DNA of 64,000 nt from Phycicoccus sp. M110.8 (GTDB lineage: Bacteria; Actinomycetota; Actinomycetes; Actinomycetales; Dermatophilaceae), in the NCBI RefSeq assembly GCF_032464895.1, contig NZ_JAWDIC010000003.1, positions 124,001 through 188,000 on the forward strand, in the 5' to 3' direction. Positions 22,181 to 31,469 of this stretch are shown here, piece after piece (the stretch's first letter is position 1; the number at the start of each line of letters is the position of its first letter). A model generated the notes under the pieces. It was not told the DNA's origin. It did no database searches and worked only from the letters and a program-made list of their open reading frames with translations. The translations under genes were made by a program, and so were the position numbers.

Positions 22181-23845
22181 GTGGACCGCAGCCCCCTGTT
22201 CCTCGCTGCGCTCGCCAGCGCGGCCGTACCCGGCCTCGACCCCGCCAGCGTCGAGGCCGTGCCCGGCGTGCCCGACCAGCAGTACGACGTGGCGTTCGTG
22301 CAGGACACCCAGCACCGCCGCTGGGTGGTGCGGGTGCCGCGCAACCAGGCGGCCGCGGCGCAGATGGAGTCCACGTTCGGGCTGCTCGCCTTGCTGGCTC
22401 GCCGCCTCCCGTTCGGGGTGCCGACCCCCAAGGGCTTCGCCGCGCTCAAGGAGGGCGGCCGCGCCGCGATCTACCCCTACCTGCCGGGACGGCCGATCGA
22501 CTTCTCCCAGCTGCCGCCGGGTCCCGGGCTCACGGCCGAGCTGGGCCGGGCGATCGCCGCGCTGCACAACGTCGACCACCAGCTGTTCGACGAGGCCGGG
22601 CTGCCGGCGTACGACGCGGACACCTACCGCACGCGCCGGCTGAGCGAGCTCGACCGGGCCGCCGCCACGGGCCACGTCCCCACCTCGCTGCTGTCCCGGT
22701 GGGAACGCCAGCTCGAGGACGTCGCACTGTGGCGGTTCGCGCCGACCCCCACGCACGGCGACCTCACCGGCGACCAGGTGCTCGTGGTGTTCGACGACGA
22801 GGACGACGCCAGCACCGGACGGGTCAAGGCCTTCACCGGCTGGGAGGACGCCAAGGTCGCCGACCCCGCCGACGACTTCGCCGCCCTGGTCTCAGCCGCC
22901 AGCCCGGCGAGCGTCGACTCGCTGCTCGAGGCGTACGCGCACGCCCGGGTCGAGCGACCCGACCCCCACCTGCTCGAGCGCGCCCGCCTGTCGGGCGAGA
23001 TGCGGGTGCTCAGCGACCTCATGGGGGCCGTCGGCGCCGGGGACCGGCTCGTCGTGGAGCGGTGCGCCGCCGCGCTGCGCCGCCTGGAGAACCGGCTGCA
23101 CGCCGAGGAGGAGTCCGCCAACGACTACCGCCGCACGGGCCTGCGTCCCGCGCACACCACGCGACCGGTGCTCGTGCCGCCCGAGCTGTCCGACGAGGAC
23201 GACGACCTCGAGGACGACGTGGACACCATGTTCGGCGACCGGGCAGGCACCCGTGCCGGCAGCACCGGGGCTGAGCAGGACGGGGACGCGGCGGACCGCG
23301 AGGTCGACGACATCACCGCCGCCGCCCCTGAGGGCGACGACGACGCCGCAGCCCGCGAGCGCGACGAGGACGTCGAGACGACCGCACCCGGCCGGGCGGA
23401 GCCCGAAGCTGCCGCGCGTGAGCTCGACGAGGACGTGGAGACGATGTTCGGCGACCGCTCCACCGCCGGCGGGGCCGGCGACGCCGCTGCGGTCGAGCGC
23501 GAGCAGGACGAGGACGTGGAGACGATGTTCGGCGACCGGGGCGCGCCCGGCGACGACCCCGACGATGCCGACACGGCCGGTGCCGACCCGGACACCGAGG
23601 ACCAGCAGAGCCGGGACGACGCCATGGTCGGCCAACGGCCGGAGGGGGCCGGCGGGCCCTCCGACGAGTTCGGCATCGAGGACGAGCCCGAGCCGGAGCC
23701 GGCCGGCGCCGAGGTGCCGCCGCCCAGCTCCGGGGGTGCCGAGGAGACGGCCGAGATCGACGTCAGCCCGCTGCGCCGACCGCAGCCCATCGAGGGCGAC
23801 GACCCGGGACCGGACTTCGAGCCGGGCTACGACCCCCGCGCCTGA
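22181..23845 (+). CDS. Aminoglycoside-phosphotransferase-like protein with acidic repeat tail
   Basis: 554 aa. Residues ~1-320 form an APH-like kinase fold: WVVRVPRNQAAAAQMESTF around the ATP site, TPTHGDLTGDQVLV as catalytic loop (HGD kept, the usual Asn replaced by Asp-Gln), and FTGWEDAKVADPADDFA in the metal-loop position. The last ~220 residues are very acidic and probably disordered, with a motif DEDVETMFGDR occurring three times intact and once degraded. Phosphate acceptor unknown; I doubt antibiotic modification. It is divergent from nudC with a short shared region. Confidence 0.85.
   Translation: MDRSPLFLAALASAAVPGLDPASVEAVPGVPDQQYDVAFVQDTQHRRWVVRVPRNQAAAAQMESTFGLLALLARRLPFGVPTPKGFAALKEGGRAAIYPYLPGRPIDFSQLPPGPGLTAELGRAIAALHNVDHQLFDEAGLPAYDADTYRTRRLSELDRAAATGHVPTSLLSRWERQLEDVALWRFAPTPTHGDLTGDQVLVVFDDEDDASTGRVKAFTGWEDAKVADPADDFAALVSAASPASVDSLLEAYAHARVERPDPHLLERARLSGEMRVLSDLMGAVGAGDRLVVERCAAALRRLENRLHAEEESANDYRRTGLRPAHTTRPVLVPPELSDEDDDLEDDVDTMFGDRAGTRAGSTGAEQDGDAADREVDDITAAAPEGDDDAAARERDEDVETTAPGRAEPEAAARELDEDVETMFGDRSTAGGAGDAAAVEREQDEDVETMFGDRGAPGDDPDDADTAGADPDTEDQQSRDDAMVGQRPEGAGGPSDEFGIEDEPEPEPAGAEVPPPSSGGAEETAEIDVSPLRRPQPIEGDDPGPDFEPGYDPRA
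23210..23539 (+). repeat. Four spaced copies of an EDVETMFGDR coding motif
   Basis: The 33-bp segments at 23210-23242, 23363-23395 (degraded), 23426-23458 and 23507-23539 encode DDVDTMFGDR/DEDVETMFGDR-like motifs in the acidic tail. The last two are nearly identical at DNA level. Confidence 0.85.
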
Positions 23846-23884
23846 GACCGGCGTCCTCCGGCCCTGCTCCGCCCCCGCACCGAC

Positions 23885-24352
23885 TCAGCGTCGTCGCGGG
23901 AGGGCGTCCGGGGACTCGATGCGGGTCGCCAGCCGCTCGAACCCGCGCCGGATCATGACGCCGTAGGGGTCGTCACCGAGGACCTCGAGCGTCCGGGTCC
24001 CGGCGTCGAGGTGCTGCCGGGCCCGGTCGACGTCCCCGCGACGCAGGTAGCCGTCACCGAGGTTGAGGTGCAGCGACGGCGCGAACCCGGCCGCCGAGGT
24101 GATGCCCAGCCCGGCCACGTCCTCGTCGCGCACGTGCGGCAGCGACTCCAGGGCCCTCTCGTCCCAGGCGATCTCCGCGTCGAGGTCGTCCTGCAGGTCG
24201 GCGAGGTAGTGCGCGACCACGCACCGCACCGCGTGCTCGTCGGTCCCTGACTCCACCCAGCGTCGCTCCAGCGCCGCGCGGGCGGCCGCGCCGTCACCGC
24301 GCTGGGCTGCCTCCACCGCCTCGAGCACCGGTCCCCACTCCACCCTCGTCAC
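23885..24352 (-). CDS. TPR-like small protein of unknown function
   Basis: 155 aa from the GTG at 24352; a GTG at 24424, abutting the adnB stop, would add 24 low-complexity residues. The sequence is mostly helical. It has tetratricopeptide-like pairs: VLEAVEAAQRGDGAAARAALERRW, then PSLHLNLGDGYLRRGDVDRARQHLDAG. Such repeats bind partner proteins. It may be co-transcribed with adnA and adnB. No specific role is known. Confidence 0.7.
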   Translation of the reverse strand: MTRVEWGPVLEAVEAAQRGDGAAARAALERRWVESGTDEHAVRCVVAHYLADLQDDLDAEIAWDERALESLPHVRDEDVAGLGITSAAGFAPSLHLNLGDGYLRRGDVDRARQHLDAGTRTLEVLGDDPYGVMIRRGFERLATRIESPDALPRRR

Positions 24353-24424
24353 GCCTGCCACGTCCTTCCTCGTCCCTCGGGGCCGGCCCCCCGGTGCGGG
24401 CGGCGGCACCGCAGCCTCCCGCAC

Positions 24425-27400
24425 TCACTCGGGAACCGTGCGGAGCAACGCCAGCAGCTCGTCCTCCTCGGGCAGGTCGGGCCACACCGTCTCGCCCGTC
24501 CCCGCGTAGTAGAAGGCCGCGTCGACGTCCTCCACGTCCAGCCCGCGCAACCTCGCATAGGCCACCCGGTATGCCGCGAGCTGCAGCGCGCGGGTGCGCG
24601 CCACCTCCCCCGTGGGCTTGCGGCCCGTCTTCCAGTCCACGACCGTGAACCCGCCCCCGGCACGGGGGAAGACGGCGTCGATGCGCCCGCGGACGGCGAT
24701 GCCGTCGAGCACCGTCTCGACGGCGATCTCGATCTCGACCGGCGCCCGCTGCGCCCACTCGCTGGCGAGGAACCGCTCCTTCATGGCGGGCAGCTCGGCG
24801 TCGTCGGCGGGGTCCTCGTCGGCACTGCCGGGCAGCTCGAGCAGGTCGACCATGGCGGCCCGGGCGTAGTGCTGCTCGATCCAGGCGTGGAACGCCGTGC
24901 CCCGCCGCGCGGCCAGGGCGGGGGCCTCGGGCATCGGCCGCCGCAGCGACGTGGCGAAACGGTCCGGGTCGGTGGCGAGCGCCACGACCGCGGAGGCGGA
25001 CAGGTGCCGGGGCAGCAGCACGGTGATGTCGCCGCGCTCTGCCAGGCGTCGCTGCTCGGCGAGCAGCAGCTCGACCTCCTCGAGCACCGGGACGCCTTCC
25101 CCGGGCAGCGGCAGGACGCCCTGGGAGGGTGCGTGGGGCTCCGGTGGCGCGCCCGCGGCATACGCCTCGATGGCTTCGCGGACGGCGCCGGCCGCTCGCT
25201 CCACCGCCGCCCGGCGCTCGGCGAGCGGGTCCGCGGGCCACTGCACCACGCGCTGCTCGACCTCGAGGGGGTTGGTCACCGCCTTGGGGTCATCGGTCGG
25301 GGGCATGTCCACCCACGCGAGTCGGCGGACGCCCGGAACGGCCGCGCTGTCGTCGGAGAGGTCGCGCCCGACCACATCGAGCAGGAACCGGGAGGTCACG
25401 CGGGGCGACTTCGCGTCGCCCCAGACGTGCGCGCTCAGCAGCATGGCCCGCTTCGCGCGGGTGAAGGCGACGTAGGCGAGCCGGCGCTCCTCGCCCATGG
25501 CGTGCTCGCCACCGCGCAGCGCGAAGTCCTCGAGCCTGGTCTCCAGGTCCTTGGTGTCGGCGGCGCCCTCCCAGTCGAGCACCGGGAGCCCCCCGCTGTC
25601 GCCGCGCAGGGCGTAGGGGATGCCACCGCCGGACAGGCCGCCGGTCCAGCCCTTGTCCTTCGGGACGCTGCAGGCCCACTCGCCGCCCCGCACCGTGCTG
25701 ACGGTGTACGGGAGGTCCGGGAACGTGCCCTCGACCAGCCCGGGCACGGCGACGGCGTCCCACTCCAGTCCCTTGGCGGCGTGGACCGTGAGCACCTGGA
25801 CGGCGCCCTCCTTGGGCTCGACGTAGCCCTTGTCGAGCCCGCGCTCCTCGTCGAGGGCCGCCTTGAGCCACGCGAGGAACCCGCCCAGGTTGGGCCGGTC
25901 GGCGCTGATGGAGAAGGTCGCGGCGACGTCGGCGAAGGCGTCGAGGTGGGCGCGGGCGACGCTGGGCGTGTAGCCGGGGCGGGCGAGCACCTCGATGTCG
26001 AGCCCCAGGGCGCGCTCGGCCTCGCCGACGAGGTCGGCCAGCGGCAGGGCGGTGAGGCCGCGCAGCCGGCGGATGGTCTGCTGGAGCCCGTGCAGCCGCT
26101 GGAGCGCGGTGTCGCCGACCCGCCGGCCGTCCCAGCTCTGCCAGCCGGGCCGGGGCAGGTCGTCGACGGCCTCGACGATGCTCGCCGTGTCGGAGCTGTC
26201 CGGCGACTGGTCGCGCACGCCGCTCTCGCCGACCGCCTCGGCGTCGCCGTCACCGAGCTCGGGCGCCTCGCCGTCGGCGGCGTCCGCGTCGGCAGCCTCC
26301 TGCTCGGGCCGTCCGTGGCCGAGGCGCACCTCCTGCTGGTGGCGGGCCCAGGCCATGAGCCCGTCGAGGTCGGCCGCCCCCAGGCGGCACAGCGGCCCGG
26401 TGAGCAGCCGCATGAGCTGGTCGCCGCGCGTGGGGTCGTGGACGACGTGCAGCAGCGCGGTGATGTCCTCGACCTCGGGCGTGAGCAGCAGCCCGCCGAG
26501 TCCCACCACCTCGTACGGCAGCTCGGCGCGCTCGAGGGCGTCGATGACCGGCGCGAACAGCGACCGCTTGCGGCACAGGACCGCGAACGAGCCCGAGCCG
26601 GTGCGCCGCTGCTCCCCCAGCCACTGCGCGACGAGGTCGGCCTCCTCGCGCACCGTCTGCACCCGGGCCACGTCGACCCGCCCCACCCCGGCGTCGGGCC
26701 GTGCGTCGAGGGGCTCGACCTGCACGCTCGAGGTGTCGCGCAACGGTGCCGCGACGCGGTTGGCGACGTCGAGGACGAGCCGGTCGTTGCGCCAGCTCGT
26801 CGTGAGCGGGACCCTCGGCACCGGGTCGGGGCCGGTGCGGAACGCCTGGCGGAAGGCCGACAGGGTGGTCGCACTCGCGCCGCGCCAGCCGTAGATCGAC
26901 TGGTTGGGGTCACCGACGGCCGTGACGCGCACCGGCTCGCCGGGTGCCGCGAAGAGCGCGCGCAGCAGCTGCAGCTGGGCGTCCGAGGTGTCCTGGAACT
27001 CGTCGAGCAGCACCACGCGGTAGCGCTGCCGCTCGATCGCACCGATGTCCTCGAAGGTCCGGGCCAGGGTCGCCGCGAGCGCCATCTGGTCGGAGAAGTC
27101 CATGGCGTCGCGCGACTTCTTCAGCGCGAGGTAGCGCTCGACGATGGGCAGCACCCCGGCCCGCGCGCGCAGGTTGGCCAGCAGGTCCCGGCCGCCCTTG
27201 AGCAGCCCCGACGCGCGGCTGGATCCCGAGGGCAGCGCACCGAGCGCCTGCTCGACCCGGGCGAGGTATGCCGAGACCTCGGCCGGGGTGCGCAGGTGCT
27301 CGGCGAGCTCCCCGGCCAGGTCGACGACGGCACCCACGACCGTCGCCTCGGCCCCGGTGACGTCGTCCATCGGGCCGTCGTAGGCGGCGACGACCTCGGC

Positions 27401-27943
27401 GGCGTACTGCCAGGCCGCCGCCTCGGACAGCAGCCTGGACTCGCTCTCGTAGCCGAGCCGCAGGGCGTGCTCGCGCACGAGCCGCCCGGCGTAGGAGTGG
27501 TACGTCGACACGGTGGGGGTGCCGCCGAGCACCTCGGCACCCGACTCCTCGTCGGTGTCGGCCGGGGTCCACACACCCTTGGCCTGCAGCTGGCGCAGCC
27601 GCAGCCCGATGCGCTCGGCCAGCTCGGTCGCGGCCTTGCGGGTGAAGGTCAGGCCCAGGACCTGGTCGGGGTCGACGTACCCGTTGGCGACGAGGTAGAC
27701 GACCCGGCTGGTCATCGTCTCGGTCTTGCCCGAGCCCGCCCCGGCGACCACCAGCAGCGGCTGGTCCGGCGCCGCCTCGATCACCGCGGCCTGCTGGCTC
27801 GTCGGCCGCGGCAGGCCGAGCGCATCGGCCAGCGACACCGCGGTGTGCGGAGGCTGCCCGCCTGCGCCGGGTGGCTCTGCGTCCCGGCCCGCATCGCGCG
27901 CGGACCCGGGCTGGAGGTCCGTCGCCGTGGTCGGTCCGCTCAC
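24425..27943 (-). CDS. adnB: AdnB subunit of the AdnAB helicase-nuclease
   Basis: 1172 aa. Start is the GTG overlapping the adnA stop (GTGA). The N-terminal superfamily 1A motor is complete: Walker A VVAGAGSGKTETM, motif II VVLLDEFQDTSD, and later YVAFTRAKRAMLLS. A C-terminal RecB-like nuclease domain follows, with GRIDAVFPRAGGGFTVVDWKTG holding the Asp and Lys of the active site. AdnAB resects double-strand break ends in actinobacteria in place of RecBCD; AdnB is the main motor in mycobacteria. Gene pair and order match M. tuberculosis. Confidence 0.94.
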   Translation of the reverse strand: MSGPTTATDLQPGSARDAGRDAEPPGAGGQPPHTAVSLADALGLPRPTSQQAAVIEAAPDQPLLVVAGAGSGKTETMTSRVVYLVANGYVDPDQVLGLTFTRKAATELAERIGLRLRQLQAKGVWTPADTDEESGAEVLGGTPTVSTYHSYAGRLVREHALRLGYESESRLLSEAAAWQYAAEVVAAYDGPMDDVTGAEATVVGAVVDLAGELAEHLRTPAEVSAYLARVEQALGALPSGSSRASGLLKGGRDLLANLRARAGVLPIVERYLALKKSRDAMDFSDQMALAATLARTFEDIGAIERQRYRVVLLDEFQDTSDAQLQLLRALFAAPGEPVRVTAVGDPNQSIYGWRGASATTLSAFRQAFRTGPDPVPRVPLTTSWRNDRLVLDVANRVAAPLRDTSSVQVEPLDARPDAGVGRVDVARVQTVREEADLVAQWLGEQRRTGSGSFAVLCRKRSLFAPVIDALERAELPYEVVGLGGLLLTPEVEDITALLHVVHDPTRGDQLMRLLTGPLCRLGAADLDGLMAWARHQQEVRLGHGRPEQEAADADAADGEAPELGDGDAEAVGESGVRDQSPDSSDTASIVEAVDDLPRPGWQSWDGRRVGDTALQRLHGLQQTIRRLRGLTALPLADLVGEAERALGLDIEVLARPGYTPSVARAHLDAFADVAATFSISADRPNLGGFLAWLKAALDEERGLDKGYVEPKEGAVQVLTVHAAKGLEWDAVAVPGLVEGTFPDLPYTVSTVRGGEWACSVPKDKGWTGGLSGGGIPYALRGDSGGLPVLDWEGAADTKDLETRLEDFALRGGEHAMGEERRLAYVAFTRAKRAMLLSAHVWGDAKSPRVTSRFLLDVVGRDLSDDSAAVPGVRRLAWVDMPPTDDPKAVTNPLEVEQRVVQWPADPLAERRAAVERAAGAVREAIEAYAAGAPPEPHAPSQGVLPLPGEGVPVLEEVELLLAEQRRLAERGDITVLLPRHLSASAVVALATDPDRFATSLRRPMPEAPALAARRGTAFHAWIEQHYARAAMVDLLELPGSADEDPADDAELPAMKERFLASEWAQRAPVEIEIAVETVLDGIAVRGRIDAVFPRAGGGFTVVDWKTGRKPTGEVARTRALQLAAYRVAYARLRGLDVEDVDAAFYYAGTGETVWPDLPEEDELLALLRTVPE

Positions 27944-30900
27944 AGGACCCTCCCCTCGGGCTGCGCCGGGCAGGACGCCTTGACGGCGCACAGCGTGCAC
28001 TGGTCGCCGACCTGCGCGAGGAAGGTGGCAGCGGCCATGCCCTCGGCGGTCTCCGCGACGAGCCGGCCCGCCCACTGCGGGTCCTCGGCCCGGGACAGGG
28101 CACCCTGCGGCTGTTCCTGGTAGCTCTTGCCGGCCGCCTTGCCGATCTGCAGCAGGGCCGCGCCGGCCGAGCGCTCCCCGTCCCCGAACGCGCCGTTCTC
28201 CACGGCGAGCTGGTAGACCCCCAGCTGGGGGTGGCTCGCGAGGTCGTCGGCCTTCGGCTTGCTGCTGCCGGTCTTGTAGTCGACCACCCGCAGGCCGTCG
28301 GGGCCCCGCTCGAGCCGGTCCACGCGCCCGCTCACGACGGCCCGTCCGAGCGTGACCTTCATGGCCACCTCGGCGCCGACCTTGGTCCAGCCCTTGCCCT
28401 GCGCCTCGGCGAAGTAGCCGGCGAGCCGCGCGACCATGTCGTGCGCCTCGCTGCGCTTGCGGTCCGAGACCCAGCCCCGCGGCATACCGAGCCGGGCCCA
28501 CCGGGCGTCGACTTCGGCCGCGAGGGTGGCGGCGTCGACGTCGCCGAGGTCGGCGGCGATGTCGTGCACCAGGGTCCCGATGTCGGCGGCGCCCACGCGC
28601 GGGCCGTCGCCGCCGACCGAGCTCAGCAGCCAGCGCAGGCCGCACTGGCCGAACGACTCGACCTTGCTCGGCGACACCCGGACCTCCTGCTCCGTCTCTC
28701 GCACCGGACGGTCGTCGCTGAGCGAGCGCAGGACCCACCACTGCGACGGGTCGGCGCCGGGCACGCCGGCGTCGGCGAGCCGGGCCAGCGCCGCGACGGC
28801 CGTGCGCCGGTCGCGGGTCTGGCCGTCGACGAGCTGGCGTCGCAGCTCGCCGACGAGCGTCGGCAGCGTCATCGTGCGCCCGACGTCGGTGAAGGGCCGG
28901 TCACCGAGCCGCTCGACGGTGTCGGGGTCGACGACGTCGAGGTAGACCGAGGGCTGCTCGTCCTCGCTGCGGACGGCGGTCACGACGACCCGCTCGGTGG
29001 CGCGGGTCAGGGCCACGAGGAACAGGCGGGTCTCGTCGTAGCGCACCGCAGCCTGGGCGGCGCGGAAGCCGGGGTCACGGCCCGAGACGACGTCGACCAG
29101 CTGCTCGGAGCCGAGCAGCGAGCCGCGCAGCCGCAGGTCGGGCCAGACGCCCTCCTGGACCCCCGCCACGACCACGAGGCGCCACTCGCTGCCCGCCGCC
29201 GCCTGCGGGGTGGTCACGACGACGGCCTCGTCCGACGGCGACCGGGCGACGAGGGTGTCGCCGGGGATGTCCTGGCTCTCGATGTGGGTGAGGAACTCCG
29301 CCGGCCCGGCCAGCGGTAGCCGGTCGGTGAAGCGCGCCGCGGCGTCGAACAGGCCGACGACGGCGTCCAGGTCGCGGTCGGCCCGGGCGGCGCCGGGTCC
29401 GTTGCCGAGGGCGGCAGCACGCCACTCCTGGCCGAGGCGCACGGAGGACCACATCGCCCACAGCACGGTCTCGGCGGTGACCCCGTGCTCCCAGCGTCGT
29501 CCCGGCTCGGAGCTCGGCCGGGCCGCGTCCAGCCCGGCGCGCAGCATGGTCGCCACCCGGCGGGCGGGGTTGGCCTCGACCCCGAGCTCCTGCAGGGCAC
29601 CCGGTGACACCAGGGCCTCGGCCAGCAGCTCGTCGCTCGTGCGCCCACCACCGGCAGCCAGCTCCTCACGGCGCAGCGCCCGGCGCAGGCGTCGCAGGCT
29701 CACCGCGTCGGCGCCGCCGAGCGGTGACAGCAGCAGGTCGACGGCCACCTGCGGCGGGACGACGTCGGCCTCCCCCTGCGCGAGCTCGAGCACGACGCGC
29801 AGCAGCATCACGAGCGGGCGCACCGCCACCTCGTCGCGCACGGGTAGGTCGGTCGCGCTGCCGGCCACCGGGACCCCGGCCGACATGAGCACCCGTCGGA
29901 GCGTCGCGGTGCGCCCCTGGCCGCGGACGACGACCGCCATGTGCGACCACGGGACCCCGTCGCGCAGGTGCGCCTCCCGGAGCTCGCCGGCGACCAGGCT
30001 CGCCTCCTGACTGACGGCCCGCACGAGCCGGACGTCGACGGTCCCGCCCGGGCGGCCCGGCGCGGTCTGGCGCTGCACGCCGCCCCCGAGGGCGCCGATC
30101 TTCGGAGCGACCCGGCCCGCTGCCGCGTGGACCGCCGCGGTCAGGCGGTGGGCCGTCGGCAGGACGAGGGTGGGGCCGTCGCCGAGGCTGCGCCACCGGT
30201 CGGCGAGGAAGCGCGGGTCGGCGCCACGGAAGGTCTGCACCGCGGTGTCGGGGTCGCCGAGCAGCACGAGGTCGATGCCGGGGGTCAGGACCGTGCGCAG
30301 GAGCCGCACGGCCGCGGCCGTCAGCTCCTGGGCGTCGTCGACGACGACGAGCCGCAGCCCGTCGCGCACCCGGGCCATCGCCTCCGGCTCCTCCGCGAGC
30401 AGGTCCGCGGCCGACCCGAGGATCCACGCCGGGTCGTAGGCGCCCGGCGCGGACAGGGCCGTCACCTCGTCGTACTCCTCGAGCACGTCGGCCGCGGCGA
30501 CCCACTCGGGGCGGTCGTGCCGCTCGCCGAGCCGGCGCAGGTCGGCCGGCTCGAGGTCGTGCTCCACGGCGCGCATGAGCAGGTCACGCAGCTCGGCGCG
30601 AAAACCCTTGGTGGGCAAAGCTTCTCGCACCCGCTCCGGCCACCGCGGGCCGGGGGTCTCACCGGACGCGTGGCCTGCCAGGAGCTCGCGCAGGATCACG
30701 TCCTGCTCGGGGCCGCTGAGCAGCCGGGGCGCCGGGTCACCGCGCAGCGCGGCGGCCTGGCGCAGGATGCCGAAGCCGAAGGCCTGGTGCGTCCTGGCCA
30801 GCGGCTCCGTGGACGTGCGCCCCAGGCGCGCCGTCACGCGCTGGCGCAGCTCTCCGGCAGCGACGCGCGAGGAGGTCAGCACCAGGCACTGGTCGGGGGC

Positions 30901-31077
30901 CAGGCCGTCGCGCTCCACCCGGCCGACGACGACCTCGACCGCGGTGGTCGTCTTGCCCGTGCCGGGGCCGCCGAGCACGCGCAGCACGCTGCCGCGGTGG
31001 TCGACGACCGCCTGCTGCACCTCGTCGAGGGCCGGCGGGTCGACCACGAGGCCCGGGGCGCGTCGCAGCTTCAGCAC
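27940..31077 (-). CDS. adnA: AdnA subunit of the AdnAB helicase-nuclease
   Basis: 1045 aa. Walker A is VLGGPGTGKTTTAVEV near residue 36. Motif II reads VVDDAQELT, with Asp-Asp instead of Asp-Glu, which agrees with the weaker AdnA motor known from mycobacteria. The C-terminal RecB-like nuclease has GRVDRLERGPDGLRVVDYKTG, flanked by one Cys (FGQCGLRW) and the trio CTLCAVKASC; together these are the four cysteines of an iron-sulfur nuclease. GTG start; stop overlaps adnB. Confidence 0.94.
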   Translation of the reverse strand: MLKLRRAPGLVVDPPALDEVQQAVVDHRGSVLRVLGGPGTGKTTTAVEVVVGRVERDGLAPDQCLVLTSSRVAAGELRQRVTARLGRTSTEPLARTHQAFGFGILRQAAALRGDPAPRLLSGPEQDVILRELLAGHASGETPGPRWPERVREALPTKGFRAELRDLLMRAVEHDLEPADLRRLGERHDRPEWVAAADVLEEYDEVTALSAPGAYDPAWILGSAADLLAEEPEAMARVRDGLRLVVVDDAQELTAAAVRLLRTVLTPGIDLVLLGDPDTAVQTFRGADPRFLADRWRSLGDGPTLVLPTAHRLTAAVHAAAGRVAPKIGALGGGVQRQTAPGRPGGTVDVRLVRAVSQEASLVAGELREAHLRDGVPWSHMAVVVRGQGRTATLRRVLMSAGVPVAGSATDLPVRDEVAVRPLVMLLRVVLELAQGEADVVPPQVAVDLLLSPLGGADAVSLRRLRRALRREELAAGGGRTSDELLAEALVSPGALQELGVEANPARRVATMLRAGLDAARPSSEPGRRWEHGVTAETVLWAMWSSVRLGQEWRAAALGNGPGAARADRDLDAVVGLFDAAARFTDRLPLAGPAEFLTHIESQDIPGDTLVARSPSDEAVVVTTPQAAAGSEWRLVVVAGVQEGVWPDLRLRGSLLGSEQLVDVVSGRDPGFRAAQAAVRYDETRLFLVALTRATERVVVTAVRSEDEQPSVYLDVVDPDTVERLGDRPFTDVGRTMTLPTLVGELRRQLVDGQTRDRRTAVAALARLADAGVPGADPSQWWVLRSLSDDRPVRETEQEVRVSPSKVESFGQCGLRWLLSSVGGDGPRVGAADIGTLVHDIAADLGDVDAATLAAEVDARWARLGMPRGWVSDRKRSEAHDMVARLAGYFAEAQGKGWTKVGAEVAMKVTLGRAVVSGRVDRLERGPDGLRVVDYKTGSSKPKADDLASHPQLGVYQLAVENGAFGDGERSAGAALLQIGKAAGKSYQEQPQGALSRAEDPQWAGRLVAETAEGMAAATFLAQVGDQCTLCAVKASCPAQPEGRVL

Positions 31078-31128
31078 GCGCTCATCCCACCATCCCGCGC
31101 CGACACCGTGCCGCCCGTGGATGGCGTG

Positions 31129-31464
31129 TCACGAGCCCGGGCCCTCCCACCGGCCGCGGGCCATGTCCACCCGCCGACCCAGGGCACCCCCGACCAGCGG
31201 CGTCGACTCCTCCCGCCACCGGGCGACGGCCTCGTCCTCGAGCCCCTGCGGCGGGTACCCGCCGGACCGGATCACGCGCCACCACGGGACGTCCGAGCCG
31301 TACCGAGCCATCACCGACCCGACCCCGCGAGCGCCGCCGCGCCCGAGGATCTCGGCCAGGTCGCCGTACGTCGCCACCTTGCCCTCGGGGATCTGGTCCA
31401 CCAGGTCGAGCACGTCGTCGGCGAACTCGCTCGGCAGCCCGAAGTCCTTCTCCTGCGTCACCAC
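31129..31464 (-). CDS. MGMT-family alkyltransferase-like protein lacking the acceptor Cys
   Basis: 111 aa. It has only the DNA-binding half of O6-alkylguanine transferases: VLDLVDQIPEGKVATYGDLAEILGRGGARGVGSVMAR (helix-turn-helix with Arg finger). The active-site PCHRV is replaced by PWWRVIRSGG, so it cannot accept an alkyl group. Such ATL proteins bind alkylated guanine and hand it to nucleotide excision repair. The start is GTG (31464 or 31461), 5 nt after the moeZ stop, so it is in a moeZ operon. The M. tuberculosis locus holds a similar protein. Confidence 0.9.
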   Translation of the reverse strand: MVTQEKDFGLPSEFADDVLDLVDQIPEGKVATYGDLAEILGRGGARGVGSVMARYGSDVPWWRVIRSGGYPPQGLEDEAVARWREESTPLVGGALGRRVDMARGRWEGPGS

Positions 31465-31469
31465 GGCCG

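Noticed and set aside
22181-23845. Aminoglycoside resistance gene
   Set aside because: The fold resembles phosphotransferases but the catalytic loop and long acidic tail differ from resistance enzymes, and the position is syntenic core.
24869-28123. 1084-codon plus-strand open frame opposite adnB
   Set aside because: High GC makes long antisense frames; the minus-strand helicase motifs are unambiguous and the plus frame has none.
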